From the NCBI RefSeq assembly GCF_039539525.1, contig NZ_BAABDH010000002.1, positions 1-64,000 on the forward strand: a DNA stretch of 64,000 nucleotides, written 5' to 3'. The DNA comes from Hymenobacter algoricola. Its GTDB lineage: Bacteria > Bacteroidota > Bacteroidia > Cytophagales > Hymenobacteraceae. Positions 8,000 through 17,033 of the stretch are shown one piece after another (position 1 is the first letter of the stretch; every line of letters starts with the position of its first letter). The position numbers and the translations under genes are program-made. The notes beneath the pieces were generated by a model. That model was not told the DNA's origin and searched no databases. It worked only from the letters and a program-made list of their open reading frames with translations.

Positions 8000-9229
8000 A
8001 TGGCAGATATAACGTGCTCCTTCTGCGGTAAGAGCAAAAAAGACGTCACGGTCATGATTTCCGGCATCAATGCCCACATCTGTGAGCGGTGCGTGGGGCA
8101 GGCCCAGCAAATCCTGAACGAGGAGAACAAGATTCGCTCGAACTCGAAGACGCCGAAGTTCAACCTCGTGAAGCCGCGCGAGATGAAGGACTACCTCGAC
8201 CAGTACGTGGTGGGCCAGGACGAAGCCAAGAAGGTGATGTCGGTGGCCGTGTACAACCACTACAAGCGCCTGATGCAGCAGAAGCCCTCGACCAAGGACG
8301 ACGTGGTGATTGAGAAGTCGAACATCATGATGGTGGGCGAAACCGGCACGGGCAAGACCTTTTTGGCCAAGATGCTGGCCAACATTCTGCAGGTGCCCTT
8401 CTGCATCGCCGATGCCACGGTGCTCACCGAGGCCGGCTACGTGGGCGAGGACGTGGAAAGCATCCTGACCCGCCTGCTCCAGGCCGCCGACTACAACGTG
8501 GAAGCCGCCGAGCGCGGCATCGTTTACATCGACGAAGTAGATAAGATTGCCCGTAAGAGCGACAACCCCAGCATCACCCGCGACGTGAGCGGCGAAGGCG
8601 TGCAGCAGGCCATGCTGAAACTGCTCGAAGGCACCACGGTGAACGTGCCCCCGCACGGCGGCCGCAAGCACCCCGAGCAGAAGATGATTACGGTGAATAC
8701 CGAGAACATCCTGTTCATCTGCGGCGGCGCCTTCGTGGGCATCGAGCGCATCATCAAGAGCCGGCTGAACACCAAGCCCATGGGCTTCGCCAAGACGCTG
8801 CTCGACGACAAGGTGGACACCAACAACTTCCTGCGCTACGTGACGGCCATGGACCTGAAAGCTTTCGGCCTGATTCCGGAGCTCATTGGCCGCCTGCCGG
8901 TGCTCACCCACCTCAACCCGCTCGACCACGCCACGCTGCGCAAAATCCTGACCGAGCCAAAAAACTCGATTGTGAAGCAGTACAATCGCCTCTTCGAGAT
9001 GGAAGGCGTGGAGCTGACCTTCACCGAGGAAGCCCTGGAGTACATCGTGGTGAAAGCCGACGAGTACCGCCTCGGCGCCCGCGGCCTGCGCAGCATCTGC
9101 GAGAGCATCATGACCGACGCCATGTTCGACATCCCGTCGGAAGCCGACGTGAAGGAGCTGGTGATTGATCTGGACTATGCCCAGAGCAAGTTCGAGAAGT
9201 CGCCGCTGAAGCAGCTGCGGGCAGCGTAA
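8000..9229 (+). CDS. clpX: ATP-dependent Clp protease, ATPase subunit
   Basis: This AAA+ unfoldase recognises substrates and feeds them to ClpP. The 409 residues start at ATG 8000 (MADITCSFCGK). The open frame runs further upstream, but that part precedes the consensus promoter and lacks homology. The N-terminal C4 zinc finger (CSFC and CERC) binds adaptors. Walker A GETGTGKT is at about residues 113-120 and Walker B IVYIDEVDKI at about 174-183. The ClpP-docking IGF loop region and the C-terminal small domain (YRLGARGLRSICESIM) are present. It has its own promoter and a terminator. Confidence 0.97.
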   Translation: MADITCSFCGKSKKDVTVMISGINAHICERCVGQAQQILNEENKIRSNSKTPKFNLVKPREMKDYLDQYVVGQDEAKKVMSVAVYNHYKRLMQQKPSTKDDVVIEKSNIMMVGETGTGKTFLAKMLANILQVPFCIADATVLTEAGYVGEDVESILTRLLQAADYNVEAAERGIVYIDEVDKIARKSDNPSITRDVSGEGVQQAMLKLLEGTTVNVPPHGGRKHPEQKMITVNTENILFICGGAFVGIERIIKSRLNTKPMGFAKTLLDDKVDTNNFLRYVTAMDLKAFGLIPELIGRLPVLTHLNPLDHATLRKILTEPKNSIVKQYNRLFEMEGVELTFTEEALEYIVVKADEYRLGARGLRSICESIMTDAMFDIPSEADVKELVIDLDYAQSKFEKSPLKQLRAA

Positions 9230-9248
9230 GCAGCGTTCAGCGTTTAAT

Positions 9249-9297
9249 GCCGAAAAGCCGGGGTAGGGAATTCATTTTCCTGCCCCGGCTTTTTGGC
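9249..9297 (+). terminator. Terminator of clpX
   Basis: GCCGAAAAGCCGGGG pairs with CCCCGGCTTTTTGGC across a short loop, 20 bases after the clpX stop codon. Confidence 0.88.
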
Positions 9298-9370
9298 ATT
9301 CGCCGGCATACCACTGCACCGTTTCTGCTTGAGCACTATTTTATTTGAATAAAGTTAAGAGAGCAAGACT

Positions 9371-10846
9371 GTGCAGTCATTTCTAAAGACACTTCTTACC
9401 GCTTACCAAAAGCCCCCTGTTAAAGCCTGTTTGTTGCTTTTCCTAGCAGCAGTGCTGGCATGGCTTTTCCTGCATAGCCTTGGAAAACAACCTTTGCAGT
9501 TTTGGGATGAGTCGCGCTTGGCAATTAATGCCCTGAACATTCTTGTCCGCCACGACTGGCTGGTAATGTATTATGGCAGATACCCCGATACCCTAAACAC
9601 CAAGCCGCCTCTCATGCCTGTTCTACAGGCATTGTGCTACACTGTCTGGGGTGTCTCAGCTTGGTCGCACCGGCTGCCGGCGGCTCTTGCGGCCTCGCTC
9701 ACCACGGCGTTGCTGCTCGTCTTTTCCTGGAAGGTCTTACGCAAGCCATGGGTCGGCATAAGTGCTGCCATAGTGCTGGCAACCATGCCCGGCTTTAATG
9801 GAACTCATGTAGCACGTACCGGAGACTATGACGCCTTACTGGCGTTAATGACGGCTACGTATTGCCTCAGCTGGTATGTCTACACACAGCATTCGAAACG
9901 GCATCACTTACTACTGTTCGGTCTTGCCCTAGCAACTGCGCTTTTGATAAAGTGCTCCGCGGCCTTGGTGCCCCTGCCCGGCCTATTATTCTATACCTGC
10001 CGATACCACGCCGCCGTACTCCGTTCCAGACGTTTTTGGGCGGTGCTGTCCGGAGCCTTTCTTCCGCTAGCCGCATTTTATATAATCCGGGAGGTAGCCT
10101 ACCCTGGCTACTTACATTTCACGCTATTTTATGACTGGGCTGGCGCTGCCCTGTTGCCGCTGACTGGACCAACCAAATGGTGGTTTTATTTTCCGGTACT
10201 CCGCCAGGGCATTGGAGCTTGGACTATCCTGGCCCTCTTTCTCCTTGCCAGCAGCTTCCGGGCTGGCTTCAAGCCGCCGCAGATATTACTATTCGCTTTG
10301 TGGCAAATAGGGACTTTACTCGTGGTAGGATGCATTACCCAAACTCGCATGCCTTGGTATATCGTACACGCCTACCCCATGATAGCGTTAGCTCTTGGTA
10401 GCTGGGCCGTAAGCCTGGGCAGCTATTTTCCCAGACGCTGGCTTGTGCTTGCTTTCGCTACCATTAGCTTTTCAGCCGGTATTGATGTTGTTCAGCGGCA
10501 CCATAAGGCGGCGGTTGCCCCTCTGGCGGCCTTCCAGCAGTATGGCCAAGCGCTGACCCATCTTGACACGGTCGCCTTACTGTCGCGGAGGGTAGTATTC
10601 GTGTACGAGCGTTACAATCCTCTGCTTGAGTATTACTGGCTCACGGCACCGCCGCTACGAAGACTACAGCTTGACTTCAGACGGGTCGATAAAGACCCGG
10701 AAAGCGTCATCAGGACCCTTGTGGCCGGTCAGCAGGTAGCTGGCTGCCTACCCGAATACCGGCGGCTGATCGAACATCAATTTACTACCACCCCGTTGGC
10801 AGCCCTGGATTCGTGCTGGTGTCTACGCCTGAATCATCTGCGGTAG
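9371..10846 (+). CDS. Membrane glycosyltransferase, ArnT/PMT-like (GT39 or GT83 type)
   Basis: A 491-residue integral membrane protein of the GT-C fold, which transfers a sugar from a polyprenyl-phosphate donor on the periplasmic side. The first long loop carries the acidic motif WDESRLAINAL near residues 50-60, the usual place of the catalytic acidic residue. It is followed by TKPPLMPVLQAL and many hydrophobic segments. The start is GTG at 9371, and a first membrane segment follows at about residues 18-37. Its base composition differs from the neighbours: 29 of 60 G+C in 9421-9480 against 41 of 60 in 12301-12360. This suggests horizontal transfer, as is common for cell-surface glycan genes. 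Acceptor and sugar are unknown. It stands alone between a terminator and a gene-free region. Confidence 0.8.
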   Translation: MQSFLKTLLTAYQKPPVKACLLLFLAAVLAWLFLHSLGKQPLQFWDESRLAINALNILVRHDWLVMYYGRYPDTLNTKPPLMPVLQALCYTVWGVSAWSHRLPAALAASLTTALLLVFSWKVLRKPWVGISAAIVLATMPGFNGTHVARTGDYDALLALMTATYCLSWYVYTQHSKRHHLLLFGLALATALLIKCSAALVPLPGLLFYTCRYHAAVLRSRRFWAVLSGAFLPLAAFYIIREVAYPGYLHFTLFYDWAGAALLPLTGPTKWWFYFPVLRQGIGAWTILALFLLASSFRAGFKPPQILLFALWQIGTLLVVGCITQTRMPWYIVHAYPMIALALGSWAVSLGSYFPRRWLVLAFATISFSAGIDVVQRHHKAAVAPLAAFQQYGQALTHLDTVALLSRRVVFVYERYNPLLEYYWLTAPPLRRLQLDFRRVDKDPESVIRTLVAGQQVAGCLPEYRRLIEHQFTTTPLAALDSCWCLRLNHLR

Positions 10847-11209
10847 CTTCCAGCACAGTTTCAGTCGGGCGCTTCCGAATGAATCTTGCTTTGTCCGATC
10901 TTCTCCCGGAGCTTCGGCCTCCTGCTGCATATCTGTTGTTCTAATGTTCCTCTTATCGTTCTCTAATATCCTTTTAACAAACTTCTAATAACCTTATAAT
11001 ACGGCTTTAATTCCCCCTATTGGCCGGGCCTCTACCTTTGTCGTAGAAACTTCAACCACCTGATTCCGCCGCGGATTCTGTCAGCGGAACCCTCCTGGAA
11101 GCCCTGTCCCACCGCGCTGCGGGCGCGGCCGGCCCGTCGGACTGACCCGGGCTGCTCTTTCTGCCTGCTCTCCTGCTTTTCGCGGCTTTCGGGCCGCGCC
11201 GGAACCCCC
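10847..11209 (+). promoter_or_regulatory. Spacer with promoter and long leader of the SulP/carbonic anhydrase gene
   Basis: No gene is visible. TACCTTTG at 11033-11040 is a perfect -7 element, and TTTA near 11006 could serve at -33. A transcript from here would have a leader of about 160 bases before the ATG at 11210. The left part is AT-rich and unremarkable. Confidence 0.55.
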
Positions 11210-13603
11210 ATGCCTTTTCCCAAGTCTATGTCGACTGCCTCCGTCAAACCCCGCAGCAGGGACTTCTCCTACTTCAAAAACGATCTGCAGGGCGGCCTGG
11301 TGTCGTTTCTGGTGGCCGTGCCGCTGTGCCTGGGCATTGCCCTGGCTTCGGGGGCGCCGCTGTTTGCGGGTATTATTGCCGGTATCGTGGGCGGCCTCGT
11401 GGTGGGCGCGCTGAGCCGGTCGGCGGTGAGCATCTCGGGGCCGGAAGCAGGGCTGATTATGGTGGTGCTGAGCGGGCTGGAAGTCCTGGGCTCCTTCAAG
11501 GTGCTGCAGCTCGCCATCTGCGTGGCCGGCCTGCTGCAGCTGCTGCTGGGCCTGGCCCGGGCCGGCGTCATCAGCAACTTCTTTCCTTCGTCGGTCATCA
11601 AGGGCATGCTGGCCGCCATCGGCCTGATCCTGATTCTGAAGCAGATTCCGCACGTACTGGGCTACGATGCCGACGCGGTGGAGTCGCTGGCGCTGTTTCC
11701 CTGGGACGGCGGCGACATTGGCGCGCTGCTTACCCACGCCATCCGCGAGTTTAACCCCACGGCCCTGGTGATTGCGCTGGCCAGCCTGGCGGTGCTGCTG
11801 AGCTGGGAGCGGCCCTTCTTCAAAACCAACGCCGTGCTGGCCAAGATTCCGGCGGCGCTGATAGTTATCGTGCTGGGCGTGGGGCTGAATGCCGTGGCCT
11901 ACCTGCTCAATCCGGCCTACGCGCTGGCGGGCACCCATCTGGTGCAGCTGCCGGTGCCGCGCAGCGCGGCCGAGTTTGCGGGCCTGTTTACCCTACCCGA
12001 TTTCTCCCAGCTGCTGAATCCCAAGGTCTACACCACCGCCTTTGCCATTGCCCTGGTAGCCAGCCTGGAAGCTTTGCTGGCCGTAGAAGCCACCGACGAG
12101 CTGGACCCGCTCAAGCGCAAGACGCCCACCAACCGGGAGCTGAAGGCCCAGGGCGTCGGCAACCTGGTGAGCGGACTGCTGGGCGGCCTGCCGCTGACGT
12201 CGGTGATTGTGCGCAGCTCGGTGAGCATCAACGCCGGCGGGCGCACCAAGCTGGCGGCCCTGCTGCACGGCACCTTTCTGCTGCTGAGCGTGGTGCTGTT
12301 TCCGGGCCTGCTGAATATGGTGCCGTGGGCGGCGCTGGCGGCCATTCTGCTCGTTACGGGCTACAAGCTGGCCCGCATCAGCATCTTCCGCCAGCACTTC
12401 CAGGCCGGCCTCACCGAGTTTCTGCCCTTCATCGTCACGATTGTAGCCATTCTGCTGACCGACCTGCTTATCGGCATCGGTATCGGCGCGGCGGTGGGGC
12501 TGTTCTTTATTCTGCGCGAAACCTACAAGAACGCCCACTTCTTCCACCGCTACTCGGTGCAGGGCCAGGACCACCTGCGCATCAGCCTGGGCGAGCATGT
12601 GTCGTTTTTGAACAAGGCCAGCATCATGACCGTGCTCAAGGACATTCCGGCCGACACCACCGTGGAAATCGACGGCACCAACTCCGCCTTCATCGACCGG
12701 GACGTGCTCAGCGCCATCGAGAACTTCCGCGAAACGGCCCGGCAGCGCAACATCCAGCTGGTCTTTCTGCGCCAGGGCGACGAGTACGCCCAGAACCTGG
12801 CCACCCAGCCCCACATCAGCAACAAGGAAGCTGACTTCGAGGCCTACTACAAGCTGTTTCAGAACAACCGCAACTGGGTGGCCGAAAAGCTGCGCCGCAA
12901 CCCGCGCTTCTTCGAAGCCGCCGCCCAGCAAACCCCGAAGTTCCTGTTTATCGGCTGCTCCGACAACCACGTGTCGGTGAGTGAGATGACCGGCACGGCC
13001 CCCGGTGAGGTGTTTGTGCACCGCAACGTGGCCAACCTGGTGGTCAGCACCGACCTGAACCTGATGTCGGTGCTGCAGTACGCGGTGCAGGAGCTGCAGA
13101 TTCAGCACATCATCGTGTGCGGGCACTACGGCTGCCGGGGCGTGCAGCAGGCCATGCAGAGCGCCGACGCGGGCGCCGTGAGCAGCTGGCTGGGCAGTGT
13201 GCGCGAGGTGATGCACCGCCACCAGCACGAGCTGGGCGCGCTCGAAACCGAGGATGAGCAGTACCGCCGCTTAGTGGAGCTCAACGTCATCGAGCAGGTC
13301 TACAACCTGCACCAGACCGTCGCGGTGCAGAACGCCCACGGGCAGGGCGCGGCGCTGCACCTGCACGGCTGGGTGTACGACATCCACGGCGGCATCATCC
13401 GCGACCTGGAAGTGGACGTGCGCCGCGACTTTGCCGAGTATGACACCATCTTCCGCTATCAGGTGGCGCCCGACGGCCTGCGCAAGCTGCCCGGCACGCT
13501 CTACCAGGCGCCGTCCATCTACTCGCTGAGCACCGAGTCCGGCAGCAGCCCCATCCTGGCCATTCCGCCCTTCGACTCGCACAACCCGCTGGGCGTGCCG
13601 TAG
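11210..13603 (+). CDS. SulP-type transporter fused to beta-carbonic anhydrase
   Basis: A 797-residue membrane protein in three parts. Residues from about 25 to 430 form the multi-spanning SulP core (NDLQGGLVSFLVAVPLCLGIA, SGPEAGL, LGGLPLTSVIVRSS). Residues from about 445 to 535 form a STAS domain. From about 570 there is a beta-class carbonic anhydrase with CSDNH near residue 583, GEVFVHRNVANLV, and zinc ligands in CGHYGC near 637. Such fusions are thought to couple bicarbonate or sulfate uptake to CO2 hydration at the inner membrane. The usual CxDSR motif reads CSDNH here, so the Arg of the catalytic Asp-Arg dyad is a His. The ATG at 11228 is an alternative start. A two-component pair follows 114 bases downstream. 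Confidence 0.93.
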   Translation: MPFPKSMSTASVKPRSRDFSYFKNDLQGGLVSFLVAVPLCLGIALASGAPLFAGIIAGIVGGLVVGALSRSAVSISGPEAGLIMVVLSGLEVLGSFKVLQLAICVAGLLQLLLGLARAGVISNFFPSSVIKGMLAAIGLILILKQIPHVLGYDADAVESLALFPWDGGDIGALLTHAIREFNPTALVIALASLAVLLSWERPFFKTNAVLAKIPAALIVIVLGVGLNAVAYLLNPAYALAGTHLVQLPVPRSAAEFAGLFTLPDFSQLLNPKVYTTAFAIALVASLEALLAVEATDELDPLKRKTPTNRELKAQGVGNLVSGLLGGLPLTSVIVRSSVSINAGGRTKLAALLHGTFLLLSVVLFPGLLNMVPWAALAAILLVTGYKLARISIFRQHFQAGLTEFLPFIVTIVAILLTDLLIGIGIGAAVGLFFILRETYKNAHFFHRYSVQGQDHLRISLGEHVSFLNKASIMTVLKDIPADTTVEIDGTNSAFIDRDVLSAIENFRETARQRNIQLVFLRQGDEYAQNLATQPHISNKEADFEAYYKLFQNNRNWVAEKLRRNPRFFEAAAQQTPKFLFIGCSDNHVSVSEMTGTAPGEVFVHRNVANLVVSTDLNLMSVLQYAVQELQIQHIIVCGHYGCRGVQQAMQSADAGAVSSWLGSVREVMHRHQHELGALETEDEQYRRLVELNVIEQVYNLHQTVAVQNAHGQGAALHLHGWVYDIHGGIIRDLEVDVRRDFAEYDTIFRYQVAPDGLRKLPGTLYQAPSIYSLSTESGSSPILAIPPFDSHNPLGVP

Positions 13604-13717
13604 GGCCGCCCTGCAAACCCGGTAACGCGTCCCCTGTTGGTCTTCTGAAAACCGCCTGGTAGCTCTGGCTGTTGCATACTGCGCTGCGGCCGCGCCGTCA
13701 CCCAATCCCCAGCCGTG

Positions 13718-14398
13718 ATGAAAATTCTGATTGTTGAAGATGAGCTCAACGTGGCGGCCTTCCTGAAAGGCGGCCTGGAAGACCATGGACTGGCGGCGGC
13801 CGTGGCGCTGGATGCCATATCGGCCCAGCGCCTGCTGGCCGCCCACGAGTACACCGCCGTGATTCTCGACGTGAACCTGCCGGAAATGAGCGGGCTGGAG
13901 CTGTGCCGCTACATCCGCCAGCGCCACCCGCAGCTGCCGGTGCTCATACTCACGGGCATGAGCTCCACCGACGACAAGCTGCAGGGCTTCGACGCCGGCG
14001 CCGACGACTACCTGGTCAAGCCCTTCGAGTTCAACGAGCTGCTGGCCCGCCTGCGCGCCCTGCACCGGCGCTACGCCGTGCTGCCCGAAGAACAGGTGCT
14101 GAAAGTGGCCGACCTGGAGCTGCACGGCCCCAGCCGGCTGGTGAAGCGCGGCAACCAGCGCATCGACCTGACGGTACGGGAGCTGGCCCTGCTGGAGTAC
14201 TTCATGCACAACCAGGGCCGCGCCCTCACCCGTCAGGAAATCGTGGGGGAGGTCTGGGACCTGTCCTTCAACACGGGCACCAACGTGGTGGATGTGTACG
14301 TGAACTACCTGCGCAAAAAGATCGACAAAGACTTTTCGCCCAAGCTGATTCACACCCTGAACGGTATAGGCTACATTCTCGAAGAGCGTCCCGCCTAA
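13718..14398 (+). CDS. Response regulator, OmpR/PhoB family
   Basis: A 226-residue DNA-binding response regulator. The receiver domain has the acidic pair ED at residues 8-9, the phosphoryl-accepting Asp in ILDVNLPEMSG near residue 51, and the conserved Lys in VKPFEF near 103. A winged-helix effector domain fills the C-terminal half (LTVRELALLEYFMHN, TNVVDVYVNYLRKKID). I chose ATG 13718 over the GTG one codon earlier. The kinase gene starts 3 bases after its stop, so the two are surely co-transcribed. Its targets are unknown; the transporter/carbonic anhydrase just upstream is a candidate. Confidence 0.93.
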   Translation: MKILIVEDELNVAAFLKGGLEDHGLAAAVALDAISAQRLLAAHEYTAVILDVNLPEMSGLELCRYIRQRHPQLPVLILTGMSSTDDKLQGFDAGADDYLVKPFEFNELLARLRALHRRYAVLPEEQVLKVADLELHGPSRLVKRGNQRIDLTVRELALLEYFMHNQGRALTRQEIVGEVWDLSFNTGTNVVDVYVNYLRKKIDKDFSPKLIHTLNGIGYILEERPA

Positions 14399-14401
14399 CG
14401 C

Positions 14402-15304
14402 ATGCTTTTCTACCTGCTCCTGGGCTTTCTGGCGGGCGCGGCGCTGCTGGGCGGCGCGGGCTGGGGGCAGCGCCGCCGTACCCGCCGCGCCCTGGCTTCG
14501 CTCACCGCGCAGGTCCACAGCCTGACCCGGCCCGCCGGCGCCCGGCGCCTGACCAGCCCCCCGGCTGCCGACACCTTCCTGCTTACCCGTGGCCTCAACG
14601 AGCTGCTTGAGCGGCAGCAGGCCGCGGCCGATGAGCAGCAGCATCTCGTAGCCCTGGCCGCGCACCAGCTGCGCACCCCGCTTACCAGCATCACCGCCCA
14701 GATTGAGGTAACGCTGATCCGGCCCCGCAGCGTGGAGCGGCACGAGGAAACCTGGCGCTCCGTACTCCAGGATATTACCAGCTTCAACCACTTGGCCGAC
14801 GACCTGCTGCTGCTGGCCCAGCTCAGCGCCGGCCGCCTCACCACCCTGCGCCCCGTAGCCCCCGACGAAGTGCTGTACCGCGCGGGCGCGAAGCTCAAAG
14901 CCCGCCGCCCCGGCTACGAAATCGAGCTCGACTTCGACCCGCTGCTGGCCGAACTGCCCGGTCCCCTCACCATTTTCGGCGACGCGGACCTGCTGGAGCA
15001 CGCCTTTCGGCATCTGCTCGACAACGGCTGCAGGTTCTCACCCGGTCAGCGCGTGCAGGTCAGGCTGAGCCTGGACGAGAAAAACGCGGTACTGCAGTTT
15101 CAGGACCGCGGCCCCGGCATTGCTGCCCATGAGCTACCCTACGTTTTCGAGCCTTTCTTCATCGGCGAAAATGGCCGCCAGCTGCCCGGGCACGGCCTGG
15201 GCCTCCCGCTGGCCCAACGGGTGGTGCAGCTGCACCGGGGCAGCATTGCTATAGCAGCGGAGCCTGCTGGAACGGTGGTGACGGTACGGCTACCATTGAA
15301 GTAG
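14402..15304 (+). CDS. Sensor histidine kinase, short form
   Basis: A 300-residue kinase paired with the response regulator just upstream. One N-terminal membrane segment (about residues 2-20) is followed by a short linker, a HisKA domain with the H box AAHQLRTPLTS (His near residue 89), and a HATPase domain with N box LLDNGCRFSPG, G1 DRGPGIA, an F-box-like FEPFF and G2 GHGLGLPLA. No periplasmic sensing domain or HAMP domain is visible. It must sense through its membrane segment, through a partner, or in the cytoplasm. The catalytic parts look intact. Confidence 0.92.
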   Translation: MLFYLLLGFLAGAALLGGAGWGQRRRTRRALASLTAQVHSLTRPAGARRLTSPPAADTFLLTRGLNELLERQQAAADEQQHLVALAAHQLRTPLTSITAQIEVTLIRPRSVERHEETWRSVLQDITSFNHLADDLLLLAQLSAGRLTTLRPVAPDEVLYRAGAKLKARRPGYEIELDFDPLLAELPGPLTIFGDADLLEHAFRHLLDNGCRFSPGQRVQVRLSLDEKNAVLQFQDRGPGIAAHELPYVFEPFFIGENGRQLPGHGLGLPLAQRVVQLHRGSIAIAAEPAGTVVTVRLPLK

Positions 15305-15400
15305 GTAGATAGCCTTGTAGAGCAATAGTCGCCCGAGTGGCCGCGGCGGGCAGAATACAACCTGCTTTTCAACCCGCTTCCAACGTGGATAGCAGTGGTA

Positions 15401-16510
15401 CTACTTCCGTAGGTACCCCACCATCAGCTCGGCCGCTTTCTGCGCGGCCTTGTTGCGGCCCAACTTTTCCTGCAGCTCGGCGTAGCCGGCTTTCTGCTCG
15501 GCAATGAAGGCCTCGTCGGCGGTGATCTTCTTCAGCTCCGTCACCAGGTTGCGGGAGTTGAACTCGCCCTGGATCAGCTCCTTCACGATTTCCTTGCCGG
15601 CAATCAGGTTGACCAGCGAAATGTAAGGCACCTTGATAACGGCCTTGCCGATGGCGTACGACACGGCGCTGGTACGGTAGCACACCACCTGCGGCACGCT
15701 GAACAGGGCCGTTTCCAGCGTGGCCGTGCCGCTCGTCACCAGGGCCGCCTGGGCGTGGCCGAGCAGGTCGTAGGTCTGGTCGAAGAGGATGCGCACGTTG
15801 TTGCGCTCGAAGTTGGCGTAGTAGCTCCGGTCGAGGTTCGTTACGCCGGCCACCACGAACTGGTAGTCGAGGAAGGGCGGCAGGATGGCCAGCATCTCGT
15901 AGAGCATCTCCTCGATTTCCTGCTTGCGCGAGCCCGGCAGCACGGCAATAATGGGCTTCTGCGGGTCCAGGTTGTTGCGCTGGTAGAAATCCGTCGTCAC
16001 CGGGTGGTCGGCAATGGCGTCCACGGTGGGGTTGCCGATGTAGTCTACTTCGTAGCCGAAGCGCTGATAGAACTCCTTCTCGAAGGGCAGAATCACGAAC
16101 ATCTTGTCGACCAGCGCCTTCACCTGATGGACGCGACCCTGATTCCAGGCCCAGATTTTGGGCGAGATGTAGTAGAACACCTTGAGGCCGGCGGCTTTGG
16201 CGAACTTGGCCACCCGCAGGTTGAACCCCGCGTAATCCACCAGAATCACCACGTCGGGCTGGTAGGCCTGAATATCGCGCTGGCACTCCTTGAGGTAGCC
16301 CCGAAACTTGAGCACGCTGGTAGCCGCCTCCCAGAAGCCCATGATGGCCATTTCCTGGTAGTGGTGCACGAGCGTACCGCCTTCGGCCTGCATCATGTCG
16401 CCGCCCCAGCCCCGAAATTCGGCTTCGGAATCCTGCTGGCGCAGCTCGCGCATGAGGTGCGAGGCGTGAAAGTCGCCGGAACGCTCACCGGCTATCAGGT
16501 AATACTTCAT
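15401..16510 (-). CDS. lpxB: Lipid-A-disaccharide synthase
   Basis: This enzyme joins UDP-2,3-diacylglucosamine and lipid X to form the lipid A disaccharide, at the cytoplasmic face of the inner membrane. The frame is open further upstream, but MKYYLIAGERSGDFHASHL at ATG 16510 is the family N-terminus, giving 369 residues. The segment VFYYISPKIWAWNQGRV, the VDYIGNP region and AVLPGSRKQEI are conserved GT19 features. Four AT-rich 7-base repeats lie directly upstream of the start. Its presence shows that this organism makes lipid A. Confidence 0.95.
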   Translation of the reverse strand: MKYYLIAGERSGDFHASHLMRELRQQDSEAEFRGWGGDMMQAEGGTLVHHYQEMAIMGFWEAATSVLKFRGYLKECQRDIQAYQPDVVILVDYAGFNLRVAKFAKAAGLKVFYYISPKIWAWNQGRVHQVKALVDKMFVILPFEKEFYQRFGYEVDYIGNPTVDAIADHPVTTDFYQRNNLDPQKPIIAVLPGSRKQEIEEMLYEMLAILPPFLDYQFVVAGVTNLDRSYYANFERNNVRILFDQTYDLLGHAQAALVTSGTATLETALFSVPQVVCYRTSAVSYAIGKAVIKVPYISLVNLIAGKEIVKELIQGEFNSRNLVTELKKITADEAFIAEQKAGYAELQEKLGRNKAAQKAAELMVGYLRK

Positions 16511-16514
16511 GTAG

Positions 16515-16542
16515 TTAATTCTGAATTCTGAATTATGAATTA
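16515..16542. repeat. Four 7-base tandem repeats upstream of lpxB
   Basis: TTAATTC, TGAATTC, TGAATTA and TGAATTA follow one another at 16515-16542, starting 4 bases upstream of the lpxB ATG. The unit contains EcoRI-like GAATTC palindromes and is AT-rich in a GC-rich genome. Confidence 0.8.
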
Positions 16543-16591
16543 TGGCTTGTGCTGAACCAGTAATGCAGGACAATTCACAAGTCAGAATTGG

Positions 16592-17008
16592 TTATTCCCC
16601 GTAGTATTCCACGAAGTTGCGGGGTGTTTCGTAGAGTTTGAGGCAGTGCAGCCGGGCCCCGGAAATCTTCGGAATCTCGCGGGCCAGGATCTGCCAGAAA
16701 GCCACCACCAGGTTTTCGGTGCTGGCCAGCTGATCCTTCAGGAACGGCACATCAAGGTTGAGGTTCTTGTGGTCGACCTGGTCCACGACGTGCTCCCGAA
16801 TGAGCACGCTCAGGGCCTTGAGGTCGATGACGAAGCCGGTTTCCGGGTCGGGCTGGCCCTTCACGGTAACAATCAGGTCGTAGTTGTGGCCGTGCCAGTT
16901 GGTATTGGCGCAGGGGCCGAATACTTCCTGATTGCGCTCCTGGCTCCAGGCCGGGTTGTGCAGCTTGTGAGCGGCGTTGAAGTGCTCCTGCCGGCTGACG
17001 TATATCAT
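16592..17008 (-). CDS. queD: 6-pyruvoyl-tetrahydropterin synthase / 6-carboxytetrahydropterin synthase family
   Basis: A 138-residue T-fold enzyme that acts on dihydroneopterin triphosphate. Zinc-binding histidines are in HFNAAHKLH and in WHGHNY. The catalytic Cys is in FGPCANTNWHGHNY, and a C-terminal Glu region (KLYETPRNFVEYYGE) holds the pterin. In bacteria without biopterin this family usually makes 6-carboxytetrahydropterin for queuosine (QueD), but no other queuosine genes are in the window. The symbol is therefore the likely one, not proven. Its 5' region contains a run of ten Cs in the reading direction, 25 bases before the ATG. Confidence 0.88.
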   Translation of the reverse strand: MIYVSRQEHFNAAHKLHNPAWSQERNQEVFGPCANTNWHGHNYDLIVTVKGQPDPETGFVIDLKALSVLIREHVVDQVDHKNLNLDVPFLKDQLASTENLVVAFWQILAREIPKISGARLHCLKLYETPRNFVEYYGE

Positions 17009-17033
17009 TGGTTTGTGGGATCTTGGGGTCTTT

